This document shows positions 27,487-35,325 of a stretch of DNA of 64,000 bases, one piece after another. The position numbers were made by a program, and so were the translations under genes. The notes under the pieces are model-generated. The model ran no database searches. It was not told the origin of the DNA and saw nothing but the letters and a program-made list of their open reading frames with translations. This DNA is from Cellulomonas sp. 73-145 (lineage in GTDB: Bacteria; Actinomycetota; Actinomycetes; Actinomycetales; Cellulomonadaceae), in assembly GCA_001898185.1 (NCBI GenBank), contig MKTI01000005.1:489547-553546 (forward strand), given 5' to 3'. Position 1 is the stretch's first letter. Every line of letters begins with the position of its first letter.

Positions 27487-28944
27487 ATGTCAGAGCAGTT
27501 CGACGTCGAGTACGACGTCGTCGTCGTCGGTGGCGGCGGCTCCGGGCTGTCGGCGGCCGTGCAGGCCGCGCAGAACGGGCTGACGGTCGCGGTGCTGGAG
27601 AAGATGCCGCAGCTGGGCGGCTCCTCGGCGTTCGCGGAGGGCCACGCGGCGTTCGAGTCCGACGAGCAGATCAAGCGCGGCATCCACGTCTCCAAGGACG
27701 AGGGCTTCCGTGCCTACCTGGACTACAGCCACTGGCGTGCCGACGCGGCGATCGTGTCCCGGTTCGTGGAGAACGCCGCGACCACCATCGTGAAGATGCG
27801 CGAGCTCGGGGCGGTGTACGAGGAGGTCATCGTCACGGCCGAGGACCAGCCCGGTGAGCTGGTGACGTGGCACATCCCGCGCGGCGAGGTGGCCCACGTG
27901 CTCGAGCTGATGGAGGCCCGGGCGCGGGAGCTCGGCGTGGAGATCTACCTGCAGACCGCCGCGCAGAAGATCGTGATGGCGGACGGCCGCGTCGCCGGCA
28001 TCGTCGTCACGGACGCCGACGGCGAGGAGGTGCGGATCGGTGCGAAGGCCGTGATCGTCGGCACCGGCGGCTACGCCAAGAACCCCGAGATGATCAACCG
28101 CTTCTCCACCTGGGACTGCGGCGACCAGATGATCAACGTCGGCGGCGAGGGCAACACCGGCGACGGCCTGTCGATGATGTTCGAGGTCGGCGCCGTGCCG
28201 TGGTCGTCGATCGGCACCATGCTGCTGTTCCCGTTCATGCGCGGGAAGACCGTCACGTCGCACACCAACACCGCCGGCTTCCAGCCCTACCTGTGGGTCA
28301 ACCGCGAGGGCCGCCGCTGCACCAACGAGATCTGCGGCCTGAACTTCGGCAACGCCGGCGACGTGGTGGCGGGCCTGCCGGGCAGCATGTTCTGGACGAT
28401 CCTCGACACCGCGCAGGTGAACCACCTGGTCACCGACGGCTGCGAGGTGGGCCTGGGCGTGTACGTGCGCACCGGCGAGAAGCTGGTCAACCTGCCCGCC
28501 GAGCTCGAGGCGGACGTGGCCGCCGGCACGGTCTTCAAGGCCGACACGCTCGAGGAGCTCGCGCCGCAGCTGGGCGTCGACCCCGAGGTGCTCACCAACG
28601 AGGTCGCGGCGTACAACCGGGCCTGCGCCGAGGGCAAGGACACCAAGTTCCACAAGGAGAAGTACCTGGTCCCGGTGCAGGAGGGCCCGTTCTACGCCAT
28701 CAAGATGGAGCCCGGGATCATGGTCACGATGGGCGGCATCAAGATCAACGAGAACATGCAGGTCATCAACGGCGAGGGTGAGCCCATCCCCGGCCTGTAC
28801 TCCGTCGGCTGCGACGCGGGCGGCCTGTTCGGCGACTCGTACATCCTCACCGTCCCCGGTTCGGCGAACGGCTTCGCGCTGACCTCCGGCTGGCTCGCCG
28901 CCGACCACGCCGCGGAGACGATCAAGAAGCTCGTCACCGTCTGA
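27487..28944 (+). CDS. FAD-dependent fumarate-reductase/flavocytochrome c-family oxidoreductase
   Basis: A 485-residue soluble flavoprotein with an N-terminal dinucleotide fold (VVVVGGGGSGLSAAVQA, then LEKMPQLGGSS) and the FAD_binding_2 C-terminal block (TMGGIKINENMQVI, PIPGLYSVGCDAGGLFGDSY). Relatives reduce fumarate, urocanate, cinnamates or steroids. Where fumarate reductases have a substrate-clamping Arg in NRLGGNAL-type sequence, this one has PGSANGFAL, so a dicarboxylate substrate is doubtful. No haem or covalent-FMN domain is fused, so electrons must come from a partner, most simply the ETF encoded on both sides. No signal peptide is seen. Substrate unknown. Confidence 0.85.
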   Translation: MSEQFDVEYDVVVVGGGGSGLSAAVQAAQNGLTVAVLEKMPQLGGSSAFAEGHAAFESDEQIKRGIHVSKDEGFRAYLDYSHWRADAAIVSRFVENAATTIVKMRELGAVYEEVIVTAEDQPGELVTWHIPRGEVAHVLELMEARARELGVEIYLQTAAQKIVMADGRVAGIVVTDADGEEVRIGAKAVIVGTGGYAKNPEMINRFSTWDCGDQMINVGGEGNTGDGLSMMFEVGAVPWSSIGTMLLFPFMRGKTVTSHTNTAGFQPYLWVNREGRRCTNEICGLNFGNAGDVVAGLPGSMFWTILDTAQVNHLVTDGCEVGLGVYVRTGEKLVNLPAELEADVAAGTVFKADTLEELAPQLGVDPEVLTNEVAAYNRACAEGKDTKFHKEKYLVPVQEGPFYAIKMEPGIMVTMGGIKINENMQVINGEGEPIPGLYSVGCDAGGLFGDSYILTVPGSANGFALTSGWLAADHAAETIKKLVTV

Positions 28945-28948
28945 GACG

Positions 28949-28998
28949 GCGGGGTGGGGCCGGTCTCGTCTTCCCCGAGCGGGCCGGCCCCGCCCCGC
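28949..28998 (+). terminator. Intercistronic 15-bp hairpin inside the ETF operon
   Basis: Arms 28949-28963 and 28984-28998 pair at 14 of 15 positions around a 20-base loop. It lies in the 89-bp gap between the reductase-like gene and fixC and could attenuate transcription or protect the upstream message, giving more FixAB and reductase than FixCX. Confidence 0.65.
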
Positions 28999-29033
28999 GC
29001 TTCCCGCGTGCCCGACGAGCAAGGAGATCGACG

Positions 29034-30329
29034 ATGGACGAGGACGTGTTCGACGTCCTGGTGGTGGGTGCCGGGATCGCCGGCAGCGTGGCGGCCTACC
29101 GCCTCGCGCAGGCCGGCCGCTCGGTGGTGCTGCTGGAGCGCGGTGCCGAGCCCGGCTCCAAGAACCTGTCCGGCGGGGTGCTGTACTGCCGGGTGATGGA
29201 GCAGGTGTTCCCCGGCTTCGTCGACCAGGCGCCCGTGGAGCGCCGGATCACCCGCAACACCCTGATGTTCCTCAACCCGACGTCGTCGGTCAGCGTCGAC
29301 TACCGCGACCAGCGGCTGGCGGAGCCGGTCAACGCGGTCACCGTGCTGCGGGCGCGGCTCGACGCGTGGCTGGCACGGCAGTGCGAGGACGCCGGCGTGA
29401 TGGTGATGCCGGGGATCCGGGTGGACGGGCTGCTGCGGGACGGCGAGCAGGTGGTCGGCGTGCGGGCCGGTGACGACGAGCTGCGAGCACGCATCGTGAT
29501 CGCGGCGGACGGGGTGAACTCGTTCGTCGCCCGGTCGGCCGGCATCCGTGGCCCGGAACCGGCGAAGCACCTTGCGGTCGGCGTGAAGTCGGTGGTGGGG
29601 CTGCCGCGCGCGGTGATCGACGAGCGGTTCGGGGTCAGCGGTGACCAGGGCGCCGCGTACGCCGTGGTCGGCGACTGCACCCAGGGGATCGCCGGCGGCG
29701 GCTTCCTGTACACCAACGCCGAGTCTCTGTCCGTCGGCGTGGTGCTGCGGCTGGACGACCTGGTGGCCTCCGGCCTGCAGACGTCCGACGTGCACGACGC
29801 GTTCCTCGCGCACCCGTCGATCGCGCCGCTGCTGGCCGGCGGCGAGCTGCTCGAGTACGGCTGCCACCTCACCATCGAGGACGGCCCCGCGATGGCGGGC
29901 CACGACCTCACCCGGCCCGGCCTGATGCTGGTCGGCGACGCCGCGGGGTTCACGCTGAACACCGGGATGACCGTGCGCGGGATGGACCTCGCCGCCGGCT
30001 CGGCGATCGCGGCCGCCACGGCGGCGGACCGGGCGCTGGCGGCCGACGACGTGTCGCAGGCCGCGATGGACGGCTACCTGACCGAGCTGGCGAGCTCGTT
30101 CGTCGGAGCCGACCTGGCGACCTACGCCAAGGCGCCGGCGTTCCTCGACAGCACGTTGCTCTACGACAAGGTCGGCCCGATGCTCGCCGACGTGATGCAC
30201 GGCGTGTTCGACCTGGACACCAGCCCGCGCACGCACCTGCGGACCACGGCACGGCGTGCGGTGAAGGCGTCCGGCGTGCCGCTGCGGCAGCTGGCGGGCC
30301 TCGGCGTCGCCGCGATGAGGGGGTTGTGA
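29034..30329 (+). CDS. fixC: FixC-like flavoprotein (ETF-quinone oxidoreductase family)
   Basis: A 431-residue FAD protein of the FixC/ETF-QO family. The N-terminal Rossmann motif is VVGAGIAGSVAAYRLA, followed by ERGAEPGSKNLSGG, which is typical of FixC. The second FAD block is LMLVGDAAGFTLNTGMTVRGMDLA. The protein accepts electrons from the ETF dimer and, with the ferredoxin-like FixX, passes them to quinone or a low-potential carrier. A good ribosome site (AAGGAG) precedes the ATG. Its stop overlaps the fixX start. Confidence 0.92.
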   Translation: MDEDVFDVLVVGAGIAGSVAAYRLAQAGRSVVLLERGAEPGSKNLSGGVLYCRVMEQVFPGFVDQAPVERRITRNTLMFLNPTSSVSVDYRDQRLAEPVNAVTVLRARLDAWLARQCEDAGVMVMPGIRVDGLLRDGEQVVGVRAGDDELRARIVIAADGVNSFVARSAGIRGPEPAKHLAVGVKSVVGLPRAVIDERFGVSGDQGAAYAVVGDCTQGIAGGGFLYTNAESLSVGVVLRLDDLVASGLQTSDVHDAFLAHPSIAPLLAGGELLEYGCHLTIEDGPAMAGHDLTRPGLMLVGDAAGFTLNTGMTVRGMDLAAGSAIAAATAADRALAADDVSQAAMDGYLTELASSFVGADLATYAKAPAFLDSTLLYDKVGPMLADVMHGVFDLDTSPRTHLRTTARRAVKASGVPLRQLAGLGVAAMRGL

Positions 30330-30613
30330 TGCAGCTCGGTACGGTCCCGGAGCGGCTCGCCCGCAACCAGTACGACGTCGACGAGGGCACGCCGCACATC
30401 GAGGTGCACCAGGACGTGGTGCGCCGCACGGGCGCCGCGCCGCTGCTGGTGCGGATCTGCCCGGCGCACGTGTACACCGCGGAGCCGGACGCCAGCGTCG
30501 GGTTCACCGCGGCGGCGTGCCTGGAGTGCGGCACGTGCCTGGCGGTCGCGCCGGAGGCGGTCAGCTGGCACTACCCGCGGGGTGGGTTCGGGGTCGCGTA
30601 CCGCCAGGGCTGA
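30329..30613 (+). CDS. fixX: FixX-like ferredoxin
   Basis: A 94-residue ferredoxin-like protein. It has the four cysteines of a single cluster: one in RICPAHVY and three in CLECGTC, and it ends in the family hallmark WHYPRGGFGVAYRQG. It works with FixC. The ATG at 30329 shares one base with the fixC stop (an in-frame GTG is three bases earlier). It closes the operon; a weak imperfect hairpin follows at about 30632-30653. Confidence 0.93.
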   Translation: MQLGTVPERLARNQYDVDEGTPHIEVHQDVVRRTGAAPLLVRICPAHVYTAEPDASVGFTAAACLECGTCLAVAPEAVSWHYPRGGFGVAYRQG

Positions 30614-30666
30614 CGCGCCGCGGCACGACCCCCCGGACGTCCGACGGACCGGGCGCGTATCGCCGA

Positions 30667-30702
30667 CGTATCGGCATCCGCATACGGCCGGGCAACACGC
30701 CG
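30667..30702 (+). promoter_or_regulatory. vanH promoter element, candidate VanR binding site (copy 1)
   Basis: CGTATCGG-CAT-CCGCATACGG (30667-30687) is followed by GGCAACACGCC (30691-30701). CGTAT and ATACG are an imperfect dyad. The same block occurs upstream of the vanY-like gene at 35273-35307. A further CGTATCG half-site is at 30656-30662. A -10 box TACCTT (30704-30709) follows, leaving a leader of only about five bases before the vanH ATG. Confidence 0.75.
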
Positions 30703-30720
30703 CTACCTTGACTGCAGGTC

Positions 30721-31752
30721 ATGAGTCACCGGCACCCCGCGCTCGCCCTGGTCGACCACCCCGCACCGGCGGCGTCGCCGCCGACGCCTCCCGCCGTCAC
30801 CGGCGTCACCGTGTACGGCTGCACGCCGGACGAGGCCGCTCTGGTCCGGGAGCTGGCGCCGGCGCTCGGTGTCCGTCCGACCGTCACCGCGGAGCCTCTG
30901 TCCGAGGCGAACGTCGCGCTGGCGTACGGCAACCGGTGCGTCAGCATCGACCACCGGGCGCCGGTGGCGAGCCGGACCCTCGTGGCGCTGCGCCGAGCGG
31001 GGGTGGAGCACCTGTCCACGCGCAGCATCGGGCTCGACCACGTCGACGTGGCGGTCGCCCGCAGCATCGGCCTGAGCGTGCAGAACGTCACGTACGCCCC
31101 GGACGGCGTCGCCGACTACACGCTGATGCTGATCCTCATGCTGGTGCGGGACGCCCGGCGGATCGTCCGACGGGTCGACGCGCAGGACTACCGGATCGTC
31201 GGGGGCCGGCACCGCGAGCTGCGGGACCTGACCGTCGGCGTGGTGGGCACCGGCCGCATCGGCACCGCGGTGATCGACCGGCTGCGGGCCTTCGGGTGCC
31301 ACGTGCTCGCCTTCGACCGGCGTCCGACGCCCGGCGTCCAGAGCGTCCGGCTGGACCAGCTGCTGCGCGCCAGCGACGTCGTGACGCTGCACACCTCGCT
31401 CACCGCGGAGACCCACCACCTGGTCGACCGCGAGCGCCTCGCGCTGCTGAGGCCGGGTGCCCTGCTGGTCAACACCGCCCGCGGCGCCCTGGTCGACACC
31501 GCGGCGCTGGTCGACGCGCTCGAGTCCGGCCACCTCGGCGGCGCCGCCCTGGACGTGATCGAGGGTGAGGGGCGCCTGTTCTACGCCGACCACCGGGCGG
31601 CGCCGCCGGACGCCGACCCGCTGCAGCGGCTGACGTCCCTGCCGAACGTCCTGGTCAGCCCGCACACCGCGTACTACACGGACCGGGCGCTGCGCGAGAC
31701 GGTCGAGCAGAGCCTGCTCGGCTGCGTGCACCGGGGGATGCGGCGTGGCTAG
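30721..31752 (+). CDS. vanH: VanH D-lactate dehydrogenase
   Basis: A 343-residue NAD-dependent 2-hydroxyacid dehydrogenase that reduces pyruvate to D-lactate for glycopeptide resistance. Seen: the Rossmann motif GTGRIG at 176-181, catalytic Arg in NTARGA (residue 254), Glu in VIEGEG (283) and His in SPHTAYY (315), the last two blocks being distinctive of VanH. The N-terminus is about 20 residues longer than the enterococcal enzyme and Pro/Ala-rich. The message is nearly leaderless. Its stop overlaps the vanA start by eight bases, giving a tightly coupled vanHAX unit. Confidence 0.95.
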   Translation: MSHRHPALALVDHPAPAASPPTPPAVTGVTVYGCTPDEAALVRELAPALGVRPTVTAEPLSEANVALAYGNRCVSIDHRAPVASRTLVALRRAGVEHLSTRSIGLDHVDVAVARSIGLSVQNVTYAPDGVADYTLMLILMLVRDARRIVRRVDAQDYRIVGGRHRELRDLTVGVVGTGRIGTAVIDRLRAFGCHVLAFDRRPTPGVQSVRLDQLLRASDVVTLHTSLTAETHHLVDRERLALLRPGALLVNTARGALVDTAALVDALESGHLGGAALDVIEGEGRLFYADHRAAPPDADPLQRLTSLPNVLVSPHTAYYTDRALRETVEQSLLGCVHRGMRRG

Positions 31753-32788
31753 GCCGCAGCTGGGCATCCTGTTCGGCGGGATGTCGGACGAGCACGACAT
31801 CTCCGTCCGGTCGGCCCGTGAGGTGGCGGCCGCCCTGGACACCGACCGGTACGAGCCGGTGTGGATCGGCATCACCCGGTCCGGCACGTGGCGGCTGTGC
31901 GACGGGCCGGACGGCGACTGGGACGAGCGCCCGGGAAGTCCGGCGGTGCTGGTGCCGGACCGCGGCGTGCGCGGCCTGCTGGTGCTGGAGGGCGGCCGGT
32001 ACCGGACGGTGCACCTGGACGTGGTGCTGCCCGTGCTGCACGGCAGGTTCGGTGAGGACGGGTCCGTGCAGGGGCTGCTCGAGCTGTCCGGGGTGCCCTA
32101 CGTCGGCTGCGGCGTGGCGAGCTCGGCGGCGTGCATGGACAAGTCGCTGACCTACGTCGTCGCGCGCGGCGCCGGGGTCGCGACGCCGGACTTCCGGACG
32201 GTCGGGCCCGACGACGACGTCGACGCGGAGGCTCTGCCGTACCCCGTCTTCGTCAAGCCCGCCCGCTCCGGCTCGTCCTTCGGCGTCAGCAAGGTCTCCC
32301 GCCCCGAGGAGCTGCCGGCCGCCATCCGGACCGCCCGGCGGTACGACGCGAAGGTGCTGGTCGAGGCGGCGGTCGTCGGCCAGGAGGTCGGGTGCGCCGT
32401 GCTGGGAGGAGACGGCGCCGACCTGGTGGTGGGCGAGGTGGACCGGATCGCTCTGTCGCACGGCTTCTTCCGCATCCACCAGGAGGACCGGCCGGAGACG
32501 GGCTCGGAGAACTCGACGCCGATCGTCCCGGCCGACATCCCGGACGAGTCGCGGGACCTGGTCCGACGGACCGCAACGACCGTGTACCGCGCCCTCGGCT
32601 GCACGGGACTGGCCCGCGTCGACCTGTTCCTCACCCAGGCCGGCACCGTGGTGCTCAACGAGGTGAACACCCTGCCCGGCCTGACGTCCTACAGCCGCTA
32701 CCCGCGGATGATGGCCGCCGCCGGCCTGTCGCTCACCGACGTCATCGACCGGCTCGTGGACCTCGCCCTGGAGGCGGGTGCCCGATGA
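31745..32788 (+). CDS. vanA: VanA-type D-alanine-(R)-lactate ligase
   Basis: A 347-residue ATP-grasp ligase that joins D-Ala to D-Lac, producing peptidoglycan precursors that vancomycin binds poorly. The omega-loop sequence FFRIHQEDRPETGSEN has His245 at the place of VanA His244, the residue that favours D-Lac; ordinary D-Ala-D-Ala ligases have a Tyr-Lys pair there. Other blocks: GGMSDEHDISV with Glu16, FVKPARSGSSFGV, and ARVDLFL...VLNEVNTLPG for metal binding. GTG start; the stop overlaps the vanX ATG (ATGA). Confidence 0.95.
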   Translation: MARPQLGILFGGMSDEHDISVRSAREVAAALDTDRYEPVWIGITRSGTWRLCDGPDGDWDERPGSPAVLVPDRGVRGLLVLEGGRYRTVHLDVVLPVLHGRFGEDGSVQGLLELSGVPYVGCGVASSAACMDKSLTYVVARGAGVATPDFRTVGPDDDVDAEALPYPVFVKPARSGSSFGVSKVSRPEELPAAIRTARRYDAKVLVEAAVVGQEVGCAVLGGDGADLVVGEVDRIALSHGFFRIHQEDRPETGSENSTPIVPADIPDESRDLVRRTATTVYRALGCTGLARVDLFLTQAGTVVLNEVNTLPGLTSYSRYPRMMAAAGLSLTDVIDRLVDLALEAGAR

Positions 32789-33393
32789 GGGACGACTTCG
32801 TCTTCGTCGACGAGGCGGTGCCGGGCATCCGCTGGGACGCCAAGTACGCCACGTGGGACAACTTCACCGGCAGACCGGTCGACGGGTACCTGGCCAACCG
32901 CGTGGTCGGCACCCGCGCCCTGTGCGCGGCGCTCGCGGACGCGAAGGCCGGTGCCGCGGCGCTCGGGTTCGGCCTGCTGCTGTGGGACGGCTACCGCCCC
33001 CGCCGGGCTGTCGACTGCTTCGTGCGGTGGTCGCGCAGCCCGGAGGACGGCCGCACCAAACGGCGGCACTACCCCAACCTCGAGCGGCACCAGATCCTCG
33101 AGCAGGGGTACGTCGCCGCCCGCTCGGGCCACAGCCGCGGCGCGACCGTCGACCTGACCCTGTACCACCTGGCCACCGGCGAGCGCGCCGCGATGGGTGG
33201 CGACCACGACCTGATGGACCCGGTGTCCCACCACGGTGCGCCGGGCGTCACGCCGGCCGAGGCGGAAAACCGGGAGTGCCTGTGCGCCGTGATGGAGGCC
33301 TGCGGGTTCGAGCGGTACCCCTGCGAGTGGTGGCACTACACCCTGCGGGACGAGCCCTACCCGGACACGTACTTCGACTTCCCGGTGGCCTGA
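32785..33393 (+). CDS. vanX: VanX D-Ala-D-Ala dipeptidase
   Basis: A 202-residue zinc dipeptidase that destroys D-Ala-D-Ala so that only D-Ala-D-Lac enters the cell wall. Zinc ligands His116 and Asp123 (GHSRGATVDLTL) and His184, the catalytic Glu181 (CEWWHYTL) and Arg71 (DGYRPRRAV) fall at the same residue numbers as in enterococcal VanX. Length is identical to the family standard. The sequence ends DTYFDFPVA, as in other VanX proteins. A short hairpin follows its stop. Confidence 0.97.
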   Translation: MRDDFVFVDEAVPGIRWDAKYATWDNFTGRPVDGYLANRVVGTRALCAALADAKAGAAALGFGLLLWDGYRPRRAVDCFVRWSRSPEDGRTKRRHYPNLERHQILEQGYVAARSGHSRGATVDLTLYHLATGERAAMGGDHDLMDPVSHHGAPGVTPAEAENRECLCAVMEACGFERYPCEWWHYTLRDEPYPDTYFDFPVA

Positions 33394-33409
33394 CGGCGCG
33401 CGAGCGCCG
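33394..33409. terminator. Hairpin terminator between vanX and vanS
   Basis: CGGCGC and GCGCCG pair around a GCGA tetraloop (GNRA type) directly after the vanX stop, between the convergent vanHAX and vanRS units. Confidence 0.55.
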
Positions 33410-33437
33410 GGTGCGGCGGGCGACGACCGACAAGGCG

Positions 33438-34568
33438 TCAGCCGACCGGCGGTGGTGCGGCCGGCAGCCGCACCCGCACGCGCAGGCCGCCCTCGGCCCG
33501 CGGCGTGAGGGTCACCGTGCCGTCGTGCGCCCGCGTGATGCTGTCGACGATCGCCAGGCCCAGGCCGACCCCCGCCTGGTCGTCGTGCACCCGCTCGGTG
33601 CCGCGCTGGAACGGTTCGGTCAGGGTGGAGACGAGCTCGGGCGCGAGCCGCGGGCCGGTGTTCTCGACGGTGAGCACCACCCAGCCGGTGCGTGCCGCCG
33701 TGCCGACCTGCACGGTGCCCTGACCAGGCACGTTGTGCACGATCGCGTTGTGCAGCAGGTTGGTGACCAGCTGCAGCAGCAGGGCGTGCGAGCCGACCGT
33801 CACGGCCGCGTCGCCCGTCGTGGTGACGGTGACGCCCTGCTTCTCCGCCAGCGGCAGCAGCGTCTCGGCGGCCTCCTCGGCCAGCACCGACAGGTCGACG
33901 CGCTCGCGGGTGAACGACCGCTGGTTGGCCCGGCTGAGCACCAGCAGCGCCTCCGTCAGGTCGATCGCGCGCGCATTGACCGTCTGCAGCCGCTCCAGCA
34001 GCCGGTCGGTGTCGCGGTCGGGGTCCTTGCGGGCGACGTCGAGCATCGTGCGGGTGATCGCCAGCGGCGTGCGCAGCTCGTGGGAGGCGTTGGCGGCGAA
34101 CCGGCGCTGCTCGGCGTCGTGCGCCTCGAGCCGCGCCAGCATCGTGTCGAACGCGTCGGCCAGCTCGTGGAGCTCGTCGTCCGGGCCGGGCAGCTGGATC
34201 CGGTGCGACAGGGACCCGGCCGCCGCGAGCCGGGTCGCCTCGGTGATGCGCGTCAGTGGCGCGAGCATGCGGCCGGCCAGCAGCCAGCCGCCGACCAGGC
34301 CGAACACCAGCAGGACGACGGCGGCCTCGGCGGCCCTCGGCGCGAACGCCCGCCACAGGTCGGACCGGCCGGGGATGAACAGGTTCGGACCACCGATCCG
34401 GCCTGGCACCAGCTCCCGGGGGATGCTGACCGCGTCGGCCGGCACGTACCGGAGCAGGAACAGCAGGACCACGGCCAGCAGCAGCGCGCCGGCGATCATC
34501 AGGAAGCCGGCGTAGCTGAGGGTGAGCTTGAGTCGCACGCTCAGCCCCGGCCGCCTATCCACGCGCAT
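33438..34568 (-). CDS. vanS: VanS sensor histidine kinase
   Basis: A 376-residue membrane kinase. Helix 1 is about residues 19-40, helix 2 about 82-101, and the extracytoplasmic loop is only about 40 residues, as in the short-loop VanS proteins of Streptomyces rather than enterococcal VanS. A HAMP domain follows (GGWLLAGRMLAPLTRITEATRLAA), then the phospho-acceptor His163 in ANASHELRTPLA and the ATPase domain (NLLHNAIVHN, GVGLGLAIV). It detects glycopeptide or the resulting wall damage and controls VanR. It overlaps vanR by 14 bp. Confidence 0.94.
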   Translation of the reverse strand: MRVDRRPGLSVRLKLTLSYAGFLMIAGALLLAVVLLFLLRYVPADAVSIPRELVPGRIGGPNLFIPGRSDLWRAFAPRAAEAAVVLLVFGLVGGWLLAGRMLAPLTRITEATRLAAAGSLSHRIQLPGPDDELHELADAFDTMLARLEAHDAEQRRFAANASHELRTPLAITRTMLDVARKDPDRDTDRLLERLQTVNARAIDLTEALLVLSRANQRSFTRERVDLSVLAEEAAETLLPLAEKQGVTVTTTGDAAVTVGSHALLLQLVTNLLHNAIVHNVPGQGTVQVGTAARTGWVVLTVENTGPRLAPELVSTLTEPFQRGTERVHDDQAGVGLGLAIVDSITRAHDGTVTLTPRAEGGLRVRVRLPAAPPPVG

Positions 34569-35238
34569 CGCCCGCCGATGGTGCGTCGATGCGGTAGCCC
34601 ACGCCCGGCACCGTCGCGATCACCCACGGCTCCCCCAGCCGCTTGCGCAGGGCCGAGACCGTGATCCGCACGGCGTTGGTGAACGGGTCCGCGTTCTCGT
34701 CCCAGGCCCGCTCCAGCAGCTCCTCCGCACTGACCACGCCGCCGTCCGCCGCCAGCAGCACCTCGAGCACGGCGAACTGCTTGCGGGTCAGCGCCACGTA
34801 GCGGCCGTCCCGGTAGACCTCGCGCCGGAACGGGTCCAGACGCAGGCCGGCGAGCTCGCGCACCGGAGGCCTCAGGTGGGCGCGGCGGCGGTCGAGGGCC
34901 CGCAGCCGCAGCACCAGCTCCTGCAGCTCGAACGGTTTGGTCAGGTAGTCGTCGGCGCCGAGCTCGAAGCCGGTCACCTTGTCGTCCAGCCGGTCCGCCG
35001 CGGTCAGCATGAGGATCGGGGTTCCGCTGCCGGACGCGACGATGCTCGCGGCGACCTGGTCGCCGGACGGTCCCGGGATGTCCCGGTCGAGGACGGCGAT
35101 GTCGTAGGAGTTGACGCTCAGCAGCTCCAGGGCGGTGTCGCCGTCGCCGGCGAGGTCCGCGGCGATCGCCTCGAGGCGCAGGCCGTCGCGGATCGCCTCG
35201 GCCATGTAGGGCTCGTCCTCGACGACCAGCACACGCAC
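34555..35238 (-). CDS. vanR: VanR response regulator
   Basis: A 227-residue OmpR-type activator: acidic pair Glu8/Asp9, phospho-acceptor Asp51 (VLDRDIPGPSG), Lys101 (YLTKPF), and a winged-helix domain (LTRKQFAVLEVLL, ITVSALRKRLG, GVGYRID). GTG start at 35238; the frame stays open upstream but has no start with a better context. The gene is divergent from the vanY-like gene, so the CGTAT dyad at 35273-35307 can serve both autoregulation and vanY control, and the matching copy upstream of vanH would place the whole cluster under VanR. Confidence 0.94.
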   Translation of the reverse strand: MRVLVVEDEPYMAEAIRDGLRLEAIAADLAGDGDTALELLSVNSYDIAVLDRDIPGPSGDQVAASIVASGSGTPILMLTAADRLDDKVTGFELGADDYLTKPFELQELVLRLRALDRRRAHLRPPVRELAGLRLDPFRREVYRDGRYVALTRKQFAVLEVLLAADGGVVSAEELLERAWDENADPFTNAVRITVSALRKRLGEPWVIATVPGVGYRIDAPSAGDARG

Positions 35239-35272
35239 CCACCGGATGCTACGAGCCCGCACATATGGTCCG

Positions 35273-35307
35273 CGTATCGGCAACCGCATACGGGGTGGCA
35301 ACGCGCC
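35273..35307. promoter_or_regulatory. vanR-vanY divergent promoter element, candidate VanR site (copy 2)
   Basis: CGTATCGG-CAA-CCGCATACGG (35273-35293) followed by GGCAACGCGCC (35297-35307) matches the vanH upstream block with few differences, and similarity continues to the start codon (CTGGACTGG against CTTGACTGC). It lies between the divergent vanR and vanY-like genes. Confidence 0.75.
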
Positions 35308-35325
35308 GGCGCCTGGACTGGCGGC

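Noticed and set aside
27490-29022. 510-codon open frame antisense to the ETF-operon flavoprotein
   Set aside because: The plus strand has clear FAD-binding motifs; the minus frame shows none and has no ribosome site.
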